Source: CAZMGV01 sp964565925
Lineage (GTDB): Bacteria; JAGRBM01; JAHCIT01
Length of the DNA: 64,000 nucleotides
Assembly: GCA_964565925.1 (NCBI GenBank)
Contig: CAZMGV010000006.1
Coordinates: 124,001-188,000, forward strand
Reading direction: 5' to 3'
Below are positions 62,671 to 64,000 of the stretch, one piece after another; the first letter of the stretch is position 1; every line of letters starts with the position of its first letter. The notes under the pieces were generated by a model. That model did not search any database. It was not told the origin of the DNA and saw only the letters and a program-made list of their open reading frames with translations. The translations under genes and the position numbers were made by a program.

Positions 62671-63672
62671 GTGAAACCCTCTCCCCAGGAAATGAAGCTG
62701 CTCTACGAGAAGATGCTGCTGTGCCGGCGCTTCGAGGAAAAGGCCGGTGTCGCCTACGGCATGGGCAAGATCGGCGGTTTCTGCCATCTCTACATCGGGC
62801 AGGAGGCGGTCGCCGCAGGCGCGCTCTGCATGCTCCGCAAGACCGACTACGCGATCGCCGCGTACCGCGAGCATGCGCACGCTATTCTGAAAGGGATCGA
62901 CCCGAAATTCGTCATGGCCGAGCTTTACGGCAAGTCGACCGGCACCTCCCGCGGCAAGGGCGGCTCCATGCACATCTTCGACATGGATTGCCGGTTCCTG
63001 GGCGGACACGGCATCGTGGGCGGGCAGATTCCGCTCGCCGCCGGCGCGGGATTCTCGATCAAGCACCGCAAATCCGACGACGTCGTCGTCTGTTTCTTCG
63101 GCGAAGGCGCCATCAACCAGGGCGTCTTCCATGAGACGATGAACCTGGCGGCGCTGTGGCACCTGCCGGTGATCTTCATCTGCGAGAACAACCGCTACGG
63201 CATGGGCACGGCGCTCGAACGCGCGTCGTCCATCTACGACCTGTCCAAGAAGGCGCTCGCCTACGAGATGGAGCGCGGCGTGATCGACGGCATGGATGTC
63301 GTCGACTGCTTCGAGAAGGTGTCGCAGGCGGTGGACTACGCCAGACACACCAAGAAGCCGACGCTGCTGGAGGCCCGTACCTACCGGTTCCGCGGCCACT
63401 CCATGTCGGACCCGGCCACCTACCGCACCAAGGACGAACTGAAAGAGATGAAGGAACGCGATCCGATTTCGCTCTGCAAGGAAGTGATCCTCGCCCAGAA
63501 GCTCGCCGATGCGGCCTGGTTCGACGAGATCGAACTGAAAGTGAAGGCGGAGATGGAAGAGGTGATGAAGTTCGCGGAAGAAAGCCCCGATCCTTCCCTC
63601 GAAGAGCTGCACGCCCATGTGATCGTCGAACCGCACGAGCAGTCGCAGCTCGGTAAGGGAGGTGCCAGCTGA
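62671..63672 (+). CDS. pdhA: Pyruvate dehydrogenase E1 component, α subunit
   Basis: 333 residues from a GTG start. ThDP motif: GEGAINQGVFHETMNLAALW (the usual GDG is GEG), ending ICENN. Also HAHAILKGIDPKFVMAELYG, GKSTGTSRGKGGSMHIFD and the phospho-loop-like YRFRGHSMSDPATYRTKDEL. With the β subunit it decarboxylates pyruvate (or a branched keto acid) onto lipoamide. Members are 320-370 residues. The stop overlaps the pdhB start (TGATG). Confidence 0.93.
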   Translation: MKPSPQEMKLLYEKMLLCRRFEEKAGVAYGMGKIGGFCHLYIGQEAVAAGALCMLRKTDYAIAAYREHAHAILKGIDPKFVMAELYGKSTGTSRGKGGSMHIFDMDCRFLGGHGIVGGQIPLAAGAGFSIKHRKSDDVVVCFFGEGAINQGVFHETMNLAALWHLPVIFICENNRYGMGTALERASSIYDLSKKALAYEMERGVIDGMDVVDCFEKVSQAVDYARHTKKPTLLEARTYRFRGHSMSDPATYRTKDELKEMKERDPISLCKEVILAQKLADAAWFDEIELKVKAEMEEVMKFAEESPDPSLEELHAHVIVEPHEQSQLGKGGAS

Positions 63673-64000
63673 TGGCGGAACTTTCATACCGCGAGGCGCT
63701 CAACCGGGCGATGGCCGAAGAGATGGCGCGCGACCCCGACGTGTTCATCATGGGCGAGGAAGTGGGCCAGTACCAGGGCGCCTACAAGGTGACCAAGGGG
63801 CTCATGGACAAGTTCGGCGAGGACCGCGTGGTCGATACGCCGATCACCGAGGCCGGGTTCGTCGGCGTGGGCGTGGGAGCCGCCATGTGCGGTCTCAGGC
63901 CCGTTATCGAGCTGATGACCTGGAACTTCTCGTTCGTCGCCTACGACCAGATCATCAACAACGCCGCCAAGCTGCACTACATGTCGGGCGGCAAGATCAA
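63672..64000 (+). CDS. pdhB: Pyruvate dehydrogenase E1 component, β subunit (cut by window edge)
   Basis: 109 residues are visible, starting MAELSYREALNRAMAEEMAR, with VFIMGEEVGQYQGAYKVTKG and DTPITEAGFVGVGVGAAMCG, all classic for E1β. The family is some 325 residues long, so two thirds lie beyond the right edge. It overlaps pdhA by one base. The E2 component is expected next. Confidence 0.94.
   Translation, partial: MAELSYREALNRAMAEEMARDPDVFIMGEEVGQYQGAYKVTKGLMDKFGEDRVVDTPITEAGFVGVGVGAAMCGLRPVIELMTWNFSFVAYDQIINNAAKLHYMSGGKI

Overview
The window is about 64 kb of GC-rich chromosome from a Gram-negative bacterium. Several features resemble Deltaproteobacteria/Myxococcota-like lineages: many lipoprotein signal peptides, outer-membrane and TPR lipoproteins, an oligopeptide ABC importer, two sigma-54 activators, a sigma-54 promoter in front of a type IV pilin, a response regulator with a PATAN (DUF4388) domain, and two free-standing GspE/PilB N-terminal (MshEN) proteins. 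The phylum is an inference; there is no rRNA or tRNA. Coding density is high, starts often overlap the previous stop (ATGA, TGATG, GTGA), and both strands are used in short operons.

Layout: (1) 1-5.3 kb: a kinase fragment, then a surface-glycan trio (carbamoyltransferase, MurJ-like flippase, GT4 glycosyltransferase). (2) 5.3-10.4 kb: a lipoprotein, a sensor kinase/NtrC-type pair, and a lipoprotein behind a sigma-54-like promoter. (3) 10.4-18.3 kb: a hairpin repeat, an AmrS-type radical SAM gene with a membrane protein, a secreted protein, a doc/AbrB toxin-antitoxin pair lodged at the 3' end of ppdK, and glyS. (4) 18.3-23.0 kb: an accessory stretch with an AT-richer PLD/helicase/DUF3427 gene, a small orphan gene and about 1 kb of repeat-rich non-coding DNA. 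(5) 23-28.4 kb: epimerase, PATAN regulator, MshEN protein and outer-membrane protein. (6) 28.4-37.5 kb: galU-holA, rpsT, SCP2, CaiB-type CoA-transferase, YfhO-type membrane protein, two-enoyl-CoA-reductase-like SDR, a degenerate GT51-like protein and an RluA-type pseudouridine synthase. (7) 37.5-45.8 kb, minus strand: TPR lipoprotein, LolB/DUF4292-like lipoprotein and an Opp/Dpp importer with one ATPase and an MshEN gene inside it. (8) 46-53.8 kb: MFS carrier, DUF309, ECF sigma with anti-sigma, carbonic anhydrase, and a pterin group (QueD-type, FolE, SDR, metallo-hydrolase). (9) 53.8-56.4 kb: orphan NtrC/PilR-type activator, a palindrome, a sigma-54 promoter and a pilin gene. (10) 56.5-64 kb: MocR regulator divergent from DUF2917-ilvE-dinB, TPR and DUF2332 genes, pterin carbinolamine dehydratase, and pdhA-pdhB running off the edge.

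The most unusual observation is in region 3. The last 51 bp of ppdK are present twice, 835 bp apart, exactly flanking the doc/antitoxin pair. The likely ppdK terminator lies beyond the distal copy, as if the pair had entered the ppdK 3' end and rebuilt it. Other strong points are the self-contained pilin control region (activator gene, 27-bp palindrome, GG-N10-GC promoter), a 12-bp inverted operator pair between the MocR gene and its neighbour, 10-bp helically phased repeats next to the low-GC helicase, and an MshEN (possible cyclic-di-GMP sensor) gene inside a peptide-import operon.
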